Shown here: piece by piece, positions 61,812 through 64,000 of the stretch | Numbering within the stretch: position 1 is the first letter of the stretch | How the letters are laid out: each line of letters starts with the position of its first letter | NCBI RefSeq assembly: GCF_000576425.1 | Contig: NZ_KK070004.1 | Span: 1 to 64,000 of the forward strand | Length of the DNA: 64,000 nt | Reading direction: 5' to 3' | Source: Brachybacterium phenoliresistens | GTDB taxonomy: Bacteria; Actinomycetota; Actinomycetes; Actinomycetales; Dermabacteraceae | Notes under the pieces: model-generated | What the model saw: only the letters and a program-made list of their open reading frames with translations | Database searches by the model: none | What the model was told of the DNA's origin: nothing | Position numbers and translations under genes: made by a program

Positions 61812-63354
61812 CCCGGCCGCGGGGACGCACGACGGCCCGGCCCACGACGCCGCGACCCTCCTGGGGTTCGCGGTCGCGTCCCTCGCCCTGGGCGGGGTGT
61901 GCTGGATGCTCGGGGCGCATCTGCTGATCGGCGCGCTGCGCCTGGCCGCCGGCATGCTGCTGGGTCTCGGCGCGGGCCTCACGGTGCTCGCGATCCTCGC
62001 CCGGCGGCGGCCGGGGAGGCGGGGGAGCGGGCGGGGCCCCGCCGCGGCCCTGGGCCTCGCCCTCGCGCTGGCCCTGACCGTCCCCGCAGCGATCGCGCAC
62101 CGCCCCGACTCCCTGGCCGATGCCGCGATCGCCCGTCTCGCCCCGCTCGCCGAGGGCGACGGGATCATCGCGGGCCGGGACCCGGACGCCCCGGTCCTCA
62201 TCCACCGCGCCACCGGTCCCGACGAGCTCCTGGACCCCGCCGACGGGAGCCGGCGCACCCTCCCCGAGGCGGACGGCGACCGCGTCCTGCTCGCCGCCGA
62301 CGGCACCCGGGTGCTGCTGGTCGGCGCCGGCTCCACCCGCGTGCTGGATGCGACGGCTCCCGGCGCCGCGCCGCCCCTGCTCGCCGAGGTCGTCGGCACC
62401 CCGATCGCCCTGGCCGGGGACCTGCTCGTCGTGCAGGAGCCGACGCGGACCGGCTGCGCGACCCGCGGGCACGATCTGGCCGCCGGGGAGGAGGCCGCTG
62501 CGGCCCTCTGGACGCTGGTGGATGCGACGGAGGGAGGCTGCGAGGCCACCCGCGCCCTCGCCGGCGACGACGCCCCGGCCGCGGTGCTGCCCACGGTCCC
62601 CGTGCGCACCGACCCGCGCCAGGGGATCCTGCAGATGGACCCTGCCACGGGCTTCCCCGTCGGTCAGGTGCTCGCCCGGGCCCAGGAGCGCTGCCGCGCG
62701 CACGTGACCGGCCCCGAGCCCGCGCCGCCGGGGAGCAGGCCGGGGACGGAGGACCTGGTGCTGCTGGTGTGCTCGGGCGAGGACGGCGCGCTGAGCGTGC
62801 GCGCCTTCGCAGGCGGGGCGCCGCTATGGGCATCGGCCCCCTCCCCGGCCGGGCAGTGGGAGGTCCGCGCCGACGCCGGGCGCGTGATCGCCACCGGCAC
62901 CGAGCAGGGCACGGACGTCCCCGGGGAGATCGTCGCGAGCCGGGAGCGGGCCGCCTGGTCCGCCCCCGGCGGGCCCGGGATCACCGCCGCAGGCGACTTC
63001 CGGGCGCGGCTGGGCATCGACGGGACCGCGATGGTGGTCGTGAACTCCGGCGCGCAGACCGTCGCCTACGACACGGCGAACGGCCGGCAGCTGTGGGCCC
63101 TGCCGGCGAGCGGCCCCGACGCCGAGGTCACCGGCAGCTCCGCGCACGGCACGAGCATCGTGCTGGATCCCGCGGCCCGCAGCGACGCCCTGGACCCCCG
63201 GGATGCGCAGCGGCTGCGGGTGGTCGACGTCGACGGGACGGTCACCGCCGAGCTCGTGCTGCGGGAACGGCCCGGGAGCCTGCATCCGCTGCCCGGGGGC
63301 CGGGCCCTGGTCGGCACGGGCGACGCGCTGCTGCTGATCGCGTCCCGCATCTGA
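61786..63354 (+). CDS. Membrane-anchored PQQ-like beta-propeller protein
   Basis: A 522-residue protein of unknown function. Two or three N-terminal membrane helices (LLGFAVASLALGGVCWMLGAHLLIGAL, and one near residue 90 ending TVPAAIA) precede an outer domain with repeated propeller-like strands, such as VAYDTANGRQLWALPAS and GALSVRAFAGGAPLWAS. These resemble PQQ-binding-like or BamB-like repeats. The GTG at 61786 lies inside tgt, 26 bases before its stop, with GAGGAG eight bases upstream. This predicts coupling of an apparently unrelated membrane protein to tRNA modification. Confidence 0.7.
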   Translation: MPTTARPADPAAGTHDGPAHDAATLLGFAVASLALGGVCWMLGAHLLIGALRLAAGMLLGLGAGLTVLAILARRRPGRRGSGRGPAAALGLALALALTVPAAIAHRPDSLADAAIARLAPLAEGDGIIAGRDPDAPVLIHRATGPDELLDPADGSRRTLPEADGDRVLLAADGTRVLLVGAGSTRVLDATAPGAAPPLLAEVVGTPIALAGDLLVVQEPTRTGCATRGHDLAAGEEAAAALWTLVDATEGGCEATRALAGDDAPAAVLPTVPVRTDPRQGILQMDPATGFPVGQVLARAQERCRAHVTGPEPAPPGSRPGTEDLVLLVCSGEDGALSVRAFAGGAPLWASAPSPAGQWEVRADAGRVIATGTEQGTDVPGEIVASRERAAWSAPGGPGITAAGDFRARLGIDGTAMVVVNSGAQTVAYDTANGRQLWALPASGPDAEVTGSSAHGTSIVLDPAARSDALDPRDAQRLRVVDVDGTVTAELVLRERPGSLHPLPGGRALVGTGDALLLIASRI

Positions 63355-63426
63355 TCCGGGCGCCGTCCGGGGCCGCGCGCCGTCCGCTCGGGAGCCCCGC
63401 GACCTGCGCGCTGCCGGGGATGCGGA

Positions 63427-63452
63427 GCGGCCCCCGCCGGAGCGGGGGCCGC
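63427..63452. terminator. Bidirectional hairpin terminator
   Basis: A perfect 11-bp stem (GCGGCCCCCGC with GCGGGGGCCGC, loop CGGA) lies between two convergent genes. No U tract is present on either side. Confidence 0.65.
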
Positions 63453-63510
63453 CTCTGCCTGCGAGGGCTGCCGGGGCCGGGAGAAGGCGGCCACGGACGG
63501 CAGCCGGACC

Positions 63511-64000
63511 TCAGGCGCCGAGCTTCTTCTTCGCGGTGCTGACGACGAAGTACGAGCCGACGAGGTAGACGACGCCGATCAGGAGGATCCGCGCGATATC
63601 GGCACCGAAGGTCGCGCGCACCGTCCCCTCGGTCAGCAGCCCGGCGGGGCCGAGGCCCATCGCGCCGGCGATGAACCCGACGACGAAGCTGAGGACCCAG
63701 TAGGCGATCGCGGAGACCGGCACCGCGACGGCGACGAGGATCCCGCCCAGACGGGCCTTCTCCCGGGCCGTGACGGCCACGATGACGGCGATGACGAACA
63801 GGGCGAAGGCCAGCACCACCCCGCCGCCGCCGATGACGAGGTTCGCCAGGCCCAGCCCGATCGCGCCGCCGGACTGGATGCCCATCTGCGCGTCCTGGGC
63901 GGCGCCGGCGCCGAAGATGTAGGCCAGGTCGAGGATCAGCCGGGCGAGGACGGCGAGCACCGAGAGGGCGATCATCGCGATGCCCAGGGTGCGGATCCGC
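63511..64000 (-). CDS. Polytopic membrane protein, cut by the window edge
   Basis: Only the C-terminal ~163 residues are in the window. The frame continues without a stop to position 64000, reading RIRTLGIAMIALSVLAV before the first internal ATG at 63975, so the true start is outside. Four membrane helices are visible, with a basic end (STAKKKLGA). The family is not recognised. Confidence 0.6.
   Translation of the reverse strand, partial: RIRTLGIAMIALSVLAVLARLILDLAYIFGAGAAQDAQMGIQSGGAIGLGLANLVIGGGGVVLAFALFVIAVIVAVTAREKARLGGILVAVAVPVSAIAYWVLSFVVGFIAGAMGLGPAGLLTEGTVRATFGADIARILLIGVVYLVGSYFVVSTAKKKLGA

Noticed and set aside
57648-62648. A 1666-codon minus-strand open frame
   Set aside because: Only the part up to about 60227 encodes the acyltransferase; the rest is antisense to tgt and the propeller gene.

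Overview
The window is about 64 kb of very GC-rich DNA with dense, overlapping genes. The pknB/pknA/pbpA/rodA/pstP/fhaB/fhaA locus beside crgA, a class E sortase and a pabA-type glutaminase, and the coproporphyrin-dependent haem genes, point to an actinobacterium. Gene content and style suggest Micrococcales, possibly Dermabacteraceae such as Brachybacterium; the genus is a guess. No rRNA, CRISPR array or intact insertion sequence was seen. Two tRNA genes are present.

Layout. 1-1.0 kb: truncated haemoglobin, terminator hairpin, tRNA-Arg. 1.2-2.7 kb (minus): SGNH hydrolase and crgA. 2.9-3.9 kb (plus): class E sortase and a small membrane protein. 4.0-13.8 kb (minus): fhaA-fhaB-pstP-rodA-pbpA-pknA-pknB-pabA, almost every junction overlapping by 1-4 bases. 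This is the actinobacterial operon for phospho-control of cell-wall growth and division, normally near the chromosome origin. 14-17.2 kb: L,D-transpeptidase-like protein, two tandem beta-lactamase-fold hydrolases, DUF3817 protein. 17.2-21.4 kb: FolP2-like protein, a UDP-sulfoquinovose synthase and an SQD2-like glycosyltransferase (together a predicted sulfolipid pathway), then a GNAT acetyltransferase preceded by a chain of coupled mini-ORFs. 21.5-25.7 kb: small conserved proteins, tRNA-Met and a DUF222/HNH protein with a LexA-like operator.

25.7-37.3 kb is a complete haem locus. hemA and a TPR-like gene run rightward. hemE-cgoX-chdC-cpfC-hemC-hemD-hemB-hemL run leftward and end in an antibiotic-kinase-like gene. 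Together they carry glutamyl-tRNA to coproheme and protohaem by the coproporphyrin route. 37.3-38 kb is a lower-GC patch with a VOC-family gene.

38-60.2 kb is a surface-glycopolymer region. It holds four acyltransferase-3/SGNH two-domain O-acyltransferases (one alone, three in tandem), one acyltransferase without the SGNH domain, two DUF6541 polytopic proteins, three family-2 glycosyltransferases, a flippase-like protein, a DUF2304 protein and a sugar-nucleotide epimerase. An M18 aminopeptidase is embedded. The likely joint job is synthesis, export and O-acylation of a cell-envelope polysaccharide. 60.4-64 kb: tgt, an overlapping beta-propeller membrane protein, a bidirectional terminator and a membrane protein cut by the window edge.

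Best second-look items: the tandem acyltransferases with a homogenised membrane half and divergent catalytic half; a homopolymer at the 5' end of one of them that puts the best ATG one base out of frame; the 26-bp repeat array of coupled 9-codon mini-ORFs; the sulfoquinovose gene pair; and the LexA-like box before the HNH gene.
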